Source: Flavobacteriales bacterium
Lineage (GTDB): Bacteria; Bacteroidota; Bacteroidia; Flavobacteriales_D; UBA2798
Assembly: GCA_019694795.1 (NCBI GenBank)
Contig: JAIBBF010000003.1
Span: 1 to 40,836 of the forward strand
Length of the DNA: 40,836 nt
Direction: 5' to 3'
Positions 27,451 through 35,954 of the stretch are shown piece by piece. The first letter of the stretch is position 1; the number at the start of each line of letters is the position of its first letter. The notes under the pieces are model-generated. The model was not told where the DNA came from, searched no databases, and was given only the letters and a program-made list of their open reading frames with translations. The position numbers and the translations under genes are program-made.

Positions 27451-27458
27451 TATTTTTG
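27451..27458 (+). promoter_or_regulatory. Predicted -7 box for the 27466 gene
   Basis: TATTTTTG is a full match to TAnnTTTG, but it ends only 7 bases before the ATG at 27466, implying a very short or leaderless transcript. There is no TTG at the standard -33 distance; the palindrome occupies that place, which suggests activator dependence or repression. Confidence 0.4.
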
Positions 27459-27465
27459 GTCAAGT

Positions 27466-28959
27466 ATGGCGGTACAATCAGCTTCAGATATTTTTTGCCT
27501 GGTCAAGTCCTTAAGCGTAGCAGAGAAGCGTCACTTTGTGATATATGCAGGACTTTACGAAAGGGAGTCAACTAAAAGCTATTTGCGTTTGTTCGAAATG
27601 ATTGAGGGCATGAGTGAGTACGATGAGGACTATCTCAAGGCCAGACTTTCTGTATCGCAATTTTCTGTTTTAAAAAGCAGATTGTATCATTTGATTTTAA
27701 AAGTACTCTCTACCATTGGCACCGAAAAAAGCTCAGATGTCGAACTCAGGTCGCAATTAGGTCAGGCAACGTTTTTGTCGGATCGCGGTATGGTGGATCA
27801 GGCATTACGGCTTCTCGATAGGGTTCGCATTAAAGCCATCGAGTCGGGCAGGTACGAAATGGCTTTGCAATCGGTTCGAATGGCCATTCCATTAGTGTTT
27901 TCTTCTGAACAACTCCATGAATTGCATACCAGAGAAAATGCCTTGATTGAACTGACGAACAATTTATCCGTGTTTAAATCGCTTTATCATCAAATTGAAG
28001 CGGTATTCCGGTCCAGAGGAACAATCCGGTCGATGGATGAATTGGAGGATTTAGAAAAAATCATCAGAAATCCTGCATTACTCAACTATGTTGAAGATGC
28101 TTCTATTGAAAATGTGTATTGGTACCACCTCATTCATATCAGGTATTATCAATTGGTTTCAAAATTGGATTTTGCATATGATCATTTAACCAGATTGCTT
28201 TTGCGCATGCAATTGAATCTTGATTTGGTTAATGGAGATAAAGTTTGGATTAACCGGATGTCGAGCATAAAATTAATCTACCTTAAAATCTGTGTTCAGC
28301 TCGATCGGGTAGTGGAGTGTCGCTTTATTATTGACGAATTGGAAGAAGCTGAATTACCTTATTTGGATAAGGTGGAATATTATGCACATCTACTTAATTA
28401 TTATTCCCGCTGTTCTAATTTTTCGGAAGCAGAATATGCATTTGGGCAAGCTCAAAAGATAATTCGCAGATTGGATAAAGGAGATTTATCACCTTGCTTT
28501 TTCCCGCTGGTATATCAAATGGCAAGATTTCTATTTATAAAAGGAGAATATAAAAAATCAGCAAAATATTGCGAATTGATTTTGCGTGAGCGTGAAGCTT
28601 GTTCAACACCTTCTTATTTCCCTGCTTTTCAATTGCAAATTTTGAGTTATTTCGAATTGGGCAACAATAACCTCATCATTGTTCAATGTAAAGCCTACGG
28701 AAGAAAATTATCGACATGTGCTTATTCGCATAAGGCAGATTCTCTTTTCCTATCTATGATTAAAAAGCTGGTTTCTCCAACCAGAAGGTTTAAGGAAAAA
28801 GTTGAATCGCAAGCCTTAAATGAGTTCACTAAAATGCTTAACGATCCGTTCGAGGTGCAATCGATAATGGATTCCGAAATCATTAATTGGTTATTGGCGC
28901 GTATTTCAGGTCAATCTGTATCTGAAATCATCAAGGAAAAGGCGCTTGATGCAGCCTAA
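27466..28959 (+). CDS. Large helical-repeat protein, unknown function
   Basis: A 497-residue cytoplasmic protein without signal peptide or membrane helix. The sequence is almost entirely helical, with TPR-like pairs (for example DQALRLLDRVRIKAIESG near 117, CSNFSEAEYAFGQAQKIIRRL near 313, KGEYKKSAKYCELILRE near 355). The N-terminus contains VKSLSVAEKRHF and YLRLFEMIEGM, which I recall from a Bacteroidota-specific group of hypothetical proteins beginning with a SLTKSEKRYFK-type motif. I know no function; a scaffold or regulatory role is a guess. It is divergent from ruvB and overlaps the convergent lipoprotein gene by 4 bases. The 20-bp palindrome upstream suggests it is regulated on its own. 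Confidence 0.72.
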   Translation: MAVQSASDIFCLVKSLSVAEKRHFVIYAGLYERESTKSYLRLFEMIEGMSEYDEDYLKARLSVSQFSVLKSRLYHLILKVLSTIGTEKSSDVELRSQLGQATFLSDRGMVDQALRLLDRVRIKAIESGRYEMALQSVRMAIPLVFSSEQLHELHTRENALIELTNNLSVFKSLYHQIEAVFRSRGTIRSMDELEDLEKIIRNPALLNYVEDASIENVYWYHLIHIRYYQLVSKLDFAYDHLTRLLLRMQLNLDLVNGDKVWINRMSSIKLIYLKICVQLDRVVECRFIIDELEEAELPYLDKVEYYAHLLNYYSRCSNFSEAEYAFGQAQKIIRRLDKGDLSPCFFPLVYQMARFLFIKGEYKKSAKYCELILREREACSTPSYFPAFQLQILSYFELGNNNLIIVQCKAYGRKLSTCAYSHKADSLFLSMIKKLVSPTRRFKEKVESQALNEFTKMLNDPFEVQSIMDSEIINWLLARISGQSVSEIIKEKALDAA

Positions 28960-29750
28960 TAGGTGGTCAACTCCTCTTCGTTTCCATTAAAACTTAAAGT
29001 GGCAATTTGATCACAATTTCCGCTACCGAAATCAAGAATCCGATCAGATAAATTACCTACTTGTATTTTAAGGATTCCTGATGTAAACGTAGAACAACTA
29101 AAGTTATAGTTTAAGCTTGCGGTTATGCTGTTGGTGTATGAAGCTCCTTTTCGATCTAAGCCGGATGCTGTTCCGCTGATGGTATAGATGTCGTCTGAAA
29201 TTTGACTCGTTCCAATTCCTGCCAGCCATTTAAAATTTCGCGTACAGTTATATTGAATTACTGATCCGTCGGTATCTGTAATTTTTCCATTGGAAACGGT
29301 CCAGCTAAATGTATAATAACCGCCACTTATGCGTCCATTGTTGGTCATTGAAACCGCTCCTTCTATTTTGCGGTCCTGCACATAATAGTTTTGTGGGGTA
29401 ATTTGTATTTGACAAAGTGAGTCGGAGTAGTGACCGCTTAGACTGGCATAAATGATTCCTCTCCTGTTTCTTCCATCCGCACAAAGTGAATTGTTGTTTC
29501 CAAAATCAATCATTACAATTTTTGGATTGGATAAAGTGTCCGAATAAATAGTTGCGTTGGGAAAAAGGTTAGAAACAGATCGCAGTCCGGATTCCACTTC
29601 CGTTGCCTCTTTAATCATGGTATGAATATCAATAAATGCAAATTCTGCCAATAGATTGTCTGTCGCCTGCACGGTGCCAGTGTCATTATCGCGATCTGCT
29701 TTGGAACAGGCCAGGATTAGGATTGCGAATACTAAGGGCAAATATCTCAT
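28956..29750 (-). CDS. Lipoprotein of unknown function at the end of the cys operon
   Basis: A 264-residue lipoprotein with a clean lipobox (ILILAC, lipid-bearing C15). The mature part is beta-rich and polar, with several paired cysteines scattered through it (at SLCADG, SLCQI, YNCTRN, FSCSTF and GNCDQI). I do not recognise the family. Its ATG begins 13 bases after the cysN stop, so it is likely part of the cysC-cysD-cysN transcript, though nothing in the sequence links it to sulfur metabolism. It overlaps the convergent helical-protein gene by 4 bases. Confidence 0.72.
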   Translation of the reverse strand: MRYLPLVFAILILACSKADRDNDTGTVQATDNLLAEFAFIDIHTMIKEATEVESGLRSVSNLFPNATIYSDTLSNPKIVMIDFGNNNSLCADGRNRRGIIYASLSGHYSDSLCQIQITPQNYYVQDRKIEGAVSMTNNGRISGGYYTFSWTVSNGKITDTDGSVIQYNCTRNFKWLAGIGTSQISDDIYTISGTASGLDRKGASYTNSITASLNYNFSCSTFTSGILKIQVGNLSDRILDFGSGNCDQIATLSFNGNEEELTTY

Positions 29751-29763
29751 GGGTGGATATTAT

Positions 29764-31023
29764 TTAAATAATCATTCCCGCGCCAACAGTTTCATTGGTG
29801 CCTTCGTCGATCAGAATAAAACTACCCGTTGAGCGGTTGCGATGGTATTTATCAATAAACAAGGGAGATGTTGTTCTTAATACTACACGTGCAATATCGT
29901 TCATCCGAATGGTTTTATCTTCCTCATTTCGGTGTAGCGTGTTGATGTCCATTTTATACCGGATATCTTTCACTACCGAACGTACATCTTTCGATGTATG
30001 TCTTAAAGCATATTTTCCATTGCTTTGCATGGGTTTGTCGTTTAACCAACATACCATCGCCTCCACATCCTGTGTTTGTTCAGGCACATTATTTTTACGC
30101 ACTATCATATCACCACGTGAAATGTCAATTTCATCTTCGAGTGTGAGCGTAACCGACATAGGTGCAAATGCCTCTTCAATTTCTTTTTCCATGGTAACGA
30201 TGGATTTGATTTTAGAGGTAAATCCGGATGGCAATACCATGATTTCGTCTCCCTTGCGGATTACGCCGCTGGAAACACGACCTGCGTAGCCTCTGAAATC
30301 GTGAAATTCGTTTGACATCGGACGCACAACATACTGCACCGGAAAACGTGCATCAATATGGTTATGGTCGCCCGAGATGTGAACATTTTCGAGGAGGTAC
30401 ATCAGTGTGGGACCGTCATACCATTTCATTTTTTCTGAACGGTCTACAACATTATCGCCGTTTAATGCAGAAATGGGAATGAAATTAATGTCTTTCACTT
30501 CTAATTTTGCACTGAAATCTTCCAGATCTTTTTTGATTTTGTAGAATGTTTCCTCATTATAGTCCACCAGATCCATTTTATTGATACAGTAAACAACATG
30601 TGGAATTTGCAAAAGTGAAGCAATAAACGAATGACGGGCGGTTTGCTCAATCAATCCTTTTCTTGCGTCTACAAGTATGATTGCAAGATTTGCAGTTGAA
30701 GCGCCGGTAACCATATTTCTGGTGTATTGAATATGACCCGGAGTGTCGGCAACAATGAATTTACGCTTGGGCGTTGCAAAATATCTATAAGCAACATCAA
30801 TCGTAATTCCTTGTTCTCTTTCCGCTCTTAAACCATCTGTAAGCAATGCTAAATTAACATGCTCTTCACCTTTTTTCTGACTCGCCTTTTCGATGGCCTC
30901 CATTTGATCTTCGAAAATTGATTTCGAATCGTACAGCAAGCGACCTATTAACGTACTTTTTCCATCGTCAACACTACCTGCCGTAGTGAAGCGTAATAAA
31001 TCCATATCTAAATATCCACTCAT
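29764..31023 (-). CDS. cysN: Sulfate adenylyltransferase subunit 1 (GTPase)
   Basis: GTP-driven subunit of ATP sulfurylase, which with CysD makes adenosine 5'-phosphosulfate (APS). The EF-Tu-like GTPase motifs are intact: GSVDDGKS (16-23), DTPGH (93-97) and NKMD (148-151). At 419 residues it ends after the beta-barrel domains and is not fused to an APS kinase, which is encoded separately by cysC. It follows cysD by 17 bases. Confidence 0.96.
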   Translation of the reverse strand: MSGYLDMDLLRFTTAGSVDDGKSTLIGRLLYDSKSIFEDQMEAIEKASQKKGEEHVNLALLTDGLRAEREQGITIDVAYRYFATPKRKFIVADTPGHIQYTRNMVTGASTANLAIILVDARKGLIEQTARHSFIASLLQIPHVVYCINKMDLVDYNEETFYKIKKDLEDFSAKLEVKDINFIPISALNGDNVVDRSEKMKWYDGPTLMYLLENVHISGDHNHIDARFPVQYVVRPMSNEFHDFRGYAGRVSSGVIRKGDEIMVLPSGFTSKIKSIVTMEKEIEEAFAPMSVTLTLEDEIDISRGDMIVRKNNVPEQTQDVEAMVCWLNDKPMQSNGKYALRHTSKDVRSVVKDIRYKMDINTLHRNEEDKTIRMNDIARVVLRTTSPLFIDKYHRNRSTGSFILIDEGTNETVGAGMII

Positions 31024-31040
31024 AATCTTCAGTAAAAAAA

Positions 31041-31946
31041 TTAAAAATACCCTGCTTTTTTGCGGTCTTCCATTGCGGCTTCCGATCGTTTATCATCAAT
31101 ACGGGATCCACGTTCAGTTACTCGTGTTGATGCAACTTCTTCAATGATTTCATCGAGACTTGAAGCCTGAGAAACGACAGCACCGGTACAGGTCATGTCG
31201 CCAATCGTTCTGAACCGGATTTTTCTTTTTTCTAGTTTTTCGGTGGGCTTTAATTGCATGAAATCGGAGTATGCATAAATGACTCCGTCGCGCTCAAAGC
31301 ATTCTCGTTCGTGAGTAAAATAAATGGAAGGGATATCGATGTTTTCCTGCAGGATATATTGCCATACATCCATTTCTGTCCAGTTGGAAATCGGAAATAC
31401 TCTGAAATGTTCTCCTATATTTTTTTTCCCGTTGAAGAGATTCCATAATTCGGGACGCTGGTTTTTTGGATCCCATTGTCCGAATTCATCACGATGTGAA
31501 AAGAAGCGTTCTTTTGCTCTTGCTTTTTCTTCATCACGACGTGCACCTCCGATTGCTGCATCGAATTTGTATTTTTCAATGGTGTCGAGAAGCGTTACAG
31601 TTTGAAGCGCATTTCGACTCGCGTTGTATCCTTTTTCTTCGGTAACGCGTCCGCTGTCGATGGAATCCTGCACTAATCCGATGACCATATTCACCCCGTT
31701 TTTGGCAACGAGTTCATCACGAAAGGTGATGGTTTCCTGAAAATTATGACCTGTATCAATATGAACAAGCGTAAACGGAACTTTTGCAGGCCAGAATGCT
31801 TTTTTCGCTAAGTGAAAACAGACAATACTATCTTTTCCACCCGAAAACAATAGAGCTGGGTTTTCAAACTGAGCAGCTACTTCACGAAGAACGTATATGC
31901 TTTCTGCTTCTAGTTCCTTTAAATGGGTTAAGTGATATCCCGACAT
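31041..31946 (-). CDS. cysD: Sulfate adenylyltransferase subunit 2
   Basis: Catalytic ATP-sulfurylase subunit that adenylates sulfate. The PP-loop SGGKDS is at residues 35-40, followed by the HIDTGHNF motif and the C-terminal ERGSRIDD; the last residues (EDRKKAGYF) are typical. Length 301 is normal for the family. It starts 7 bases after the cysC stop and is followed by cysN, so cysC-cysD-cysN is one operon. Confidence 0.97.
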   Translation of the reverse strand: MSGYHLTHLKELEAESIYVLREVAAQFENPALLFSGGKDSIVCFHLAKKAFWPAKVPFTLVHIDTGHNFQETITFRDELVAKNGVNMVIGLVQDSIDSGRVTEEKGYNASRNALQTVTLLDTIEKYKFDAAIGGARRDEEKARAKERFFSHRDEFGQWDPKNQRPELWNLFNGKKNIGEHFRVFPISNWTEMDVWQYILQENIDIPSIYFTHERECFERDGVIYAYSDFMQLKPTEKLEKRKIRFRTIGDMTCTGAVVSQASSLDEIIEEVASTRVTERGSRIDDKRSEAAMEDRKKAGYF

Positions 31947-31953
31947 GGATCTT

Positions 31954-32547
31954 TTATTTTATTTTTCCAATTATTTTATTGTACAATTCATCCACTGATT
32001 CCTCAATAGATTTTTGTTCAGTTTTAATTTCTACATCCGCAGAATCCGGTGCTTCAAAGGGAGCATTAATACCGGTAAAATCTTTAATTTCTCCTGCCCT
32101 TGCTTTTTTGTATAAACCTTTCACATCCCTCGATTCGCACACTTCTAAAGGTGTATTGATAAATACTTCAGTGAAGTTTGGTTCACCAATAATTTTTTTT
32201 GCCTGGTTGCGAATGGCCTTTGTAGGCGACACAAAACAATTGATGCATACAATTCCGCAATTCACAAACAATTTAGAAACCTCTGCAATCCGGCGAATAT
32301 TCTCTGTTCTGTCCTCATCGGAAAAGCCCAGATTGTTATTGATTCCGGCACGAATATTATCACCATCCAGTACCTGCGTTAATATTCCTTCAGCGTGAAG
32401 TTTTTTTTCCAGCCCGATTGCAATCGTCGATTTTCCCGATCCGGATAAGCCCGTCATCCAAATAACGAGACCTCTTTGATGTAAAAGCGCCTCCTTATCC
32501 TCTTTCTGAAGAATCCGGTCGAATATGGGATGGATGTTTGAACTCAT
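31954..32547 (-). CDS. cysC: Adenylylsulfate kinase
   Basis: Phosphorylates APS to PAPS. The 197-residue protein has the P-loop GLSGSGKST (33-41), the DGDNIR motif, the FVSPTKAIR lid region and the YKKARAGEIKDFTGI substrate loop. It is the first gene of the minus-strand cys operon. A perfect -7 box lies 17 bases upstream. PAPS can go to assimilation through a CysH reductase, which is not in the window, or to sulfotransferases. Confidence 0.97.
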   Translation of the reverse strand: MSSNIHPIFDRILQKEDKEALLHQRGLVIWMTGLSGSGKSTIAIGLEKKLHAEGILTQVLDGDNIRAGINNNLGFSDEDRTENIRRIAEVSKLFVNCGIVCINCFVSPTKAIRNQAKKIIGEPNFTEVFINTPLEVCESRDVKGLYKKARAGEIKDFTGINAPFEAPDSADVEIKTEQKSIEESVDELYNKIIGKIK

Positions 32548-32563
32548 TGCCGAGTACTTTTAA

Positions 32564-32571
32564 CAAATTTA
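32564..32571 (-). promoter_or_regulatory. Predicted -7 box of the cysC-cysD-cysN operon
   Basis: TAAATTTG on the minus strand is a full TAnnTTTG match, 17 bases before the cysC ATG. No TTG is present at the -33 distance, so strength or activator need is unclear. Confidence 0.4.
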
Positions 32572-32631
32572 GGAATTTGAAGCATAGGAAAAACACGAAA
32601 TTATTTAATTTGTCCTATCGAATTAGTAGAA

Positions 32632-32666
32632 TTTTGATTTTTACAGTTATTTATTCTCTATATTTG
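32632..32666 (+). promoter_or_regulatory. Predicted deoC operon promoter
   Basis: TTTTG (32632-32636) and TATATTTG (32659-32666, full TAnnTTTG match) are 22 bases apart, within the 17-23 range quoted for Flavobacterium. Transcription would start near 32672, about 12 bases before the deoC ATG at 32684. Confidence 0.55.
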
Positions 32667-32683
32667 GTTACATTTTGATTTTC

Positions 32684-33598
32684 ATGGCACAAAAGAATTT
32701 ATTCCGATTTCCTCCGGTGTCCCCTCCGGTAGATTTGGTGGGTGTGGAGGAACGTTGCGCGAAATTTACTTCCAGAAGCATTAAATCATCCAGTAAACTT
32801 CAGGGATTAAAAATGGTGTTGAACATGATTGATCTCACCACTTTAGAAGGGACGGATACGCCTCAAAAAGTGCGTCAATTATGTTATAAAGCAGCACATT
32901 TACATGAGGCGATTCCCGGTTTACCAACGGTTGCGGCTGTTTGTGTTTATCCAACCATGGTTGCCACGGCAAAGAAAGCACTCGCAGGCACCGGTGTGAA
33001 GGTGGCTTCTGTATCTACTGCTTTTCCCTCAGGCCAGGGTCCGCAGGATGTAAAAATTTCCGATACCAAAATGGCTCTTGATAATGGGGCAGATGAAATT
33101 GACATGGTTATTTCGAGAGGGAAATTTTTATCGGGCGATTATGATTTTGTGTTTGATGAAATTGCCATGATTAAAGAATTGTGCGGAAAAAAAGCGCGTT
33201 TGAAGGTTATTTTTGAAACCGGTGAATTAGGAAATCTGGACAGGGTTCGTCGCGCCAGTGATATCGCTATATATGCAGGTGCTGATTTTATAAAAACATC
33301 AACCGGAAAAATTTCGCCGGCTGCAACGATGCCGGTCACACTGGTAATGCTTGAGGCAATTCGCGATTATTATTTTAAAACGGGAACCATGGTGGGAATG
33401 AAACCTGCGGGTGGAATTTCAACTGCCAAATCGGCCCTCCATTATTTAGTAATGGTGAAGGAAACGCTGGGCGATGAATGGTTAAGTAATGAGTGGTTTC
33501 GTTTTGGTGCATCTCGTCTTGCAAACGATGTATTGATGCAGATTGCCAAACAAAGCACAGGAAATTATCAATCGGGAGATTACTTCTCAAAAGATTAA
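32684..33598 (+). CDS. deoC: Deoxyribose-phosphate aldolase
   Basis: Cleaves 2-deoxyribose 5-phosphate to glyceraldehyde 3-phosphate and acetaldehyde. The Schiff-base lysine is K204 in DFIKTSTGK, the proton-relay lysine is K240 in GMKPAGGI, and the aspartate equivalent is D140 in ADEIDMV. At 304 residues it is the long form, with an N-terminal extension compared with the 220-260 of the shorter enzyme. ATG at 32684 is preferred over TTG at 32675. The aldehyde dehydrogenase gene starts 4 bases later, so the acetaldehyde or another aldehyde product may be passed on for oxidation. Confidence 0.95.
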   Translation: MAQKNLFRFPPVSPPVDLVGVEERCAKFTSRSIKSSSKLQGLKMVLNMIDLTTLEGTDTPQKVRQLCYKAAHLHEAIPGLPTVAAVCVYPTMVATAKKALAGTGVKVASVSTAFPSGQGPQDVKISDTKMALDNGADEIDMVISRGKFLSGDYDFVFDEIAMIKELCGKKARLKVIFETGELGNLDRVRRASDIAIYAGADFIKTSTGKISPAATMPVTLVMLEAIRDYYFKTGTMVGMKPAGGISTAKSALHYLVMVKETLGDEWLSNEWFRFGASRLANDVLMQIAKQSTGNYQSGDYFSKD

Positions 33599-33602
33599 CA
33601 TT

Positions 33603-35057
33603 ATGGCAGAAAAGAAAAAAGAGAATTTGAATTGGGAGTATTCACCTGCTCCTGAAAGTGCTTCGATAGGTAAAATTTCAAAGTCGTACGATTTATTTAT
33701 CGACGGAAAATTTGTTCGTCCCGCCAAGGGAAAATATTTCCCAACCATTAATCCGGCCACCGAACAAAAGCTTGCTGATATTGCTGAAGCAGATGCTTCG
33801 GATGTAGACAAAGCGGTAAAAGCCGCACGAAAAGCCTCTGCTTCCTGGTCGCGACTACCCGCCAAAGAACGAGCGAAATACATATACCGCATTGCACGAA
33901 TGATTCAGGAGCGTGCCCGCGAATTTGCGGTTATAGAAACACTGGATGGAGGTAAGCCGATTAAGGAAAGCAGAGATGTAGATATTCCGCTTGCTGCAAA
34001 TCACTTTTTCTATTATGCGGGTTGGGCCGATAAGCTTGATTATGCATTTCCGAATCGCAAGGTATCACCGGTAGGTGTAGCGGGACAAATCATTCCCTGG
34101 AATTTCCCCTTGCTAATGGCCGCCTGGAAAATTGCACCAGCACTTGCCACCGGGAATACAGTTGTTTTAAAACCCGCAGAAACTACATCGTTAACCGCAC
34201 TTAAATTAGCCGAACTTTTTGCTGATGCTGATTTGCCTGCAGGAGTCGTTAATATCATCACTGGTGCAGGTAGTACCGGTGCAGCATTGGTAAATCACAA
34301 AGGCGTTGATAAGATTGCATTCACCGGATCTACGGATGTGGGTAAAATCATTCAGCGTGCAATTGCCGGTACTCCTAAAAAAGCCACATTGGAATTAGGA
34401 GGTAAAGCAGCGAATATCATTTTTGAGGATGCCACCATCGATCAGGCAGTGGAAGGAATTATTAATGGAATTTATTTTAATCAGGGACATGTGTGTTGCG
34501 CCGGATCCAGATTGTTTGTTCAGGAATCGGTATATGATGAAGTTGTTCGGAAATTAAAACACCGTTTAAAATCACTTCGTGTAGGCGATCCTATGGATAA
34601 GAACACGGATGTAGGAGCTATCAATTCAAAATCGCAATTAAGCACGATTCGCAAATACATTGATTTAGGTAAAAAAGAAGGTGCAGAAATGTTTCAGCCA
34701 CAGTGTGATTTGCCTAGCAAAGGATTTTGGTGTGCACCAACTTTATTTACCAACGTTTCTCAATCGCATACCATAGCGAATGAGGAAATTTTCGGACCCG
34801 TTTTAGCTATCCAAACATTTCGTACCGAGGCTGAGGTGATTGAAAAGGCGAATAATACGCCTTATGGATTATCAGCCGGAGTGTGGACCGACAAGGGCTC
34901 TAAAATATTTAATCTCACTTCTAAATTAAGAGCCGGTGTGGTTTGGGCAAATACATACAATAAATTCGATCCTGTTTCTCCATTTGGTGGTTATAAAGAA
35001 AGTGGTTTTGGACGAGAAGGTGGTGTACACGGATTAAATCCTTATGTTAATTTTTGA
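33603..35057 (+). CDS. Aldehyde dehydrogenase, catalytic; possible N-terminal half of a split ALDH16
   Basis: NAD(P)-dependent oxidation of an aldehyde to an acid. The 484-residue protein has the full active site: N167 in PWNFP, E264 in LELGGK and nucleophile C298 in NQGHVCCAGS, plus EEIFGPV and the C-terminal GGYKESG. The substrate cannot be read from sequence; the deoC context suggests a short or sugar-phosphate-derived aldehyde. ATG at 33603, four bases after deoC, is preferred over an in-frame upstream codon inside deoC. The next gene, 12 bases on, is a partner ALDH-like protein without a catalytic site, and together they match the size and order of ALDH16. Confidence 0.93.
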   Translation: MAEKKKENLNWEYSPAPESASIGKISKSYDLFIDGKFVRPAKGKYFPTINPATEQKLADIAEADASDVDKAVKAARKASASWSRLPAKERAKYIYRIARMIQERAREFAVIETLDGGKPIKESRDVDIPLAANHFFYYAGWADKLDYAFPNRKVSPVGVAGQIIPWNFPLLMAAWKIAPALATGNTVVLKPAETTSLTALKLAELFADADLPAGVVNIITGAGSTGAALVNHKGVDKIAFTGSTDVGKIIQRAIAGTPKKATLELGGKAANIIFEDATIDQAVEGIINGIYFNQGHVCCAGSRLFVQESVYDEVVRKLKHRLKSLRVGDPMDKNTDVGAINSKSQLSTIRKYIDLGKKEGAEMFQPQCDLPSKGFWCAPTLFTNVSQSHTIANEEIFGPVLAIQTFRTEAEVIEKANNTPYGLSAGVWTDKGSKIFNLTSKLRAGVVWANTYNKFDPVSPFGGYKESGFGREGGVHGLNPYVNF

Positions 35058-35069
35058 AATTAAAATGGT

Positions 35070-35951
35070 ATGAGTCGTTTGGAAGTTTTAAAAACATATA
35101 AGCTGTTCGTGGGAGGAAAATTTCCTCGAACAGAAAGTGGTCGTTATTATTCTCCCCGTGATAAAAAAGGAAAATTGCTGGCTAATGTTTCTTTGTCGTC
35201 GCGCAAAGATTTTCGTGAAGCAGTAGTTGCAGCGCGGGGCGCTTTTGCTTCGTGGTCGGGAAGAGCGGCGTTTAATCGTGGACAATTACTTTATCGTATT
35301 GCCGAAATTTTAGAAGGAAGAAAATCACAATTCATCAGTGAATTGGTCCTTATGGGTTCTAGTCCCAAAGCAGCAGAAACAGAAGTCAATCTTTGTATCG
35401 ACCGTTTGGTTTATTATTCCGGTTGGTGCGATAAATACCAACAATTATTTAGTTCTGTAAATCCTGTTGCAAGCTCACATTTTAATTTTTCTGTTCCTGA
35501 ACCAATGGGAGTGGTTGCTGCATTTGCAGATGAAAATTCCGGTTTAATCGGATTGGTTTCCCTTGTCGCTTCTGTAATTGCCGGAGGGAATACCATTGTG
35601 GTATTGGCCAGCGAATCGAAACCCTTAACGGCCATAACTTTTGGTGAAGTATTAAATACTTCTGATGTGCCTGGTGGGGTGGTAAATATTCTTACCGGTA
35701 ACAAGACTGAATTAGGAGAACATTTTGCCAGCCATATGGATGTAAATGCACTTGTAATTCAAGGCGAGGATTATAAATCAATTTATGCGCTTAAAGAGAT
35801 TGCAGCAGTAAATGTAAAGCGTGTGTTTTCTTATGCTAAAAACTGGATGGATGAAAAGGAAGAATCGCCTTATTACATTATGGATTTGCAAGAAATAAAA
35901 ACCACATGGCACCCTATTGAAAATATCGGCGGTTCAGGAGGGTCATATTAA
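35070..35951 (+). CDS. Non-catalytic, truncated ALDH-like protein; possible C-terminal half of a split ALDH16
   Basis: A 293-residue protein that aligns with the first half (NAD-binding part) of aldehyde dehydrogenases: LFVGGKF, FASWSGR, YYSGWCDKY, PEPMGVVAAF, AGGNTIVVLAS and VPGGVVNILTG. The PWNFP asparagine site reads DENSG, and the region with the glutamate and the nucleophile cysteine is absent, so it should not be an active dehydrogenase. It is not a decayed gene: the frame is clean, codon use is like the neighbours, and it ends with a structured tail (IKTTWHPIENIGGSGG). A structural or allosteric partner of the preceding enzyme is inferred. Confidence 0.85.
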   Translation: MSRLEVLKTYKLFVGGKFPRTESGRYYSPRDKKGKLLANVSLSSRKDFREAVVAARGAFASWSGRAAFNRGQLLYRIAEILEGRKSQFISELVLMGSSPKAAETEVNLCIDRLVYYSGWCDKYQQLFSSVNPVASSHFNFSVPEPMGVVAAFADENSGLIGLVSLVASVIAGGNTIVVLASESKPLTAITFGEVLNTSDVPGGVVNILTGNKTELGEHFASHMDVNALVIQGEDYKSIYALKEIAAVNVKRVFSYAKNWMDEKEESPYYIMDLQEIKTTWHPIENIGGSGGSY

Positions 35952-35954
35952 ACT

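Noticed and set aside
28904-28930. ATTTCAG/CTGAAAT inverted repeat near the end of the helical-protein gene
   Set aside because: The loop is 12 bases and no T-tract follows on either strand, so it is not a terminator for either convergent gene.
31784-32398. 204-codon plus-strand frame opposite cysD and cysC
   Set aside because: It is antisense to two well-supported genes and its Ser/Ile-rich product is typical of a shadow frame.
35070-35951. Pseudogene or frameshifted ALDH
   Set aside because: The frame is clean, spacing to both neighbours is operon-like, and the missing catalytic half cannot be found in other frames downstream, where the permease begins after 3 bases.
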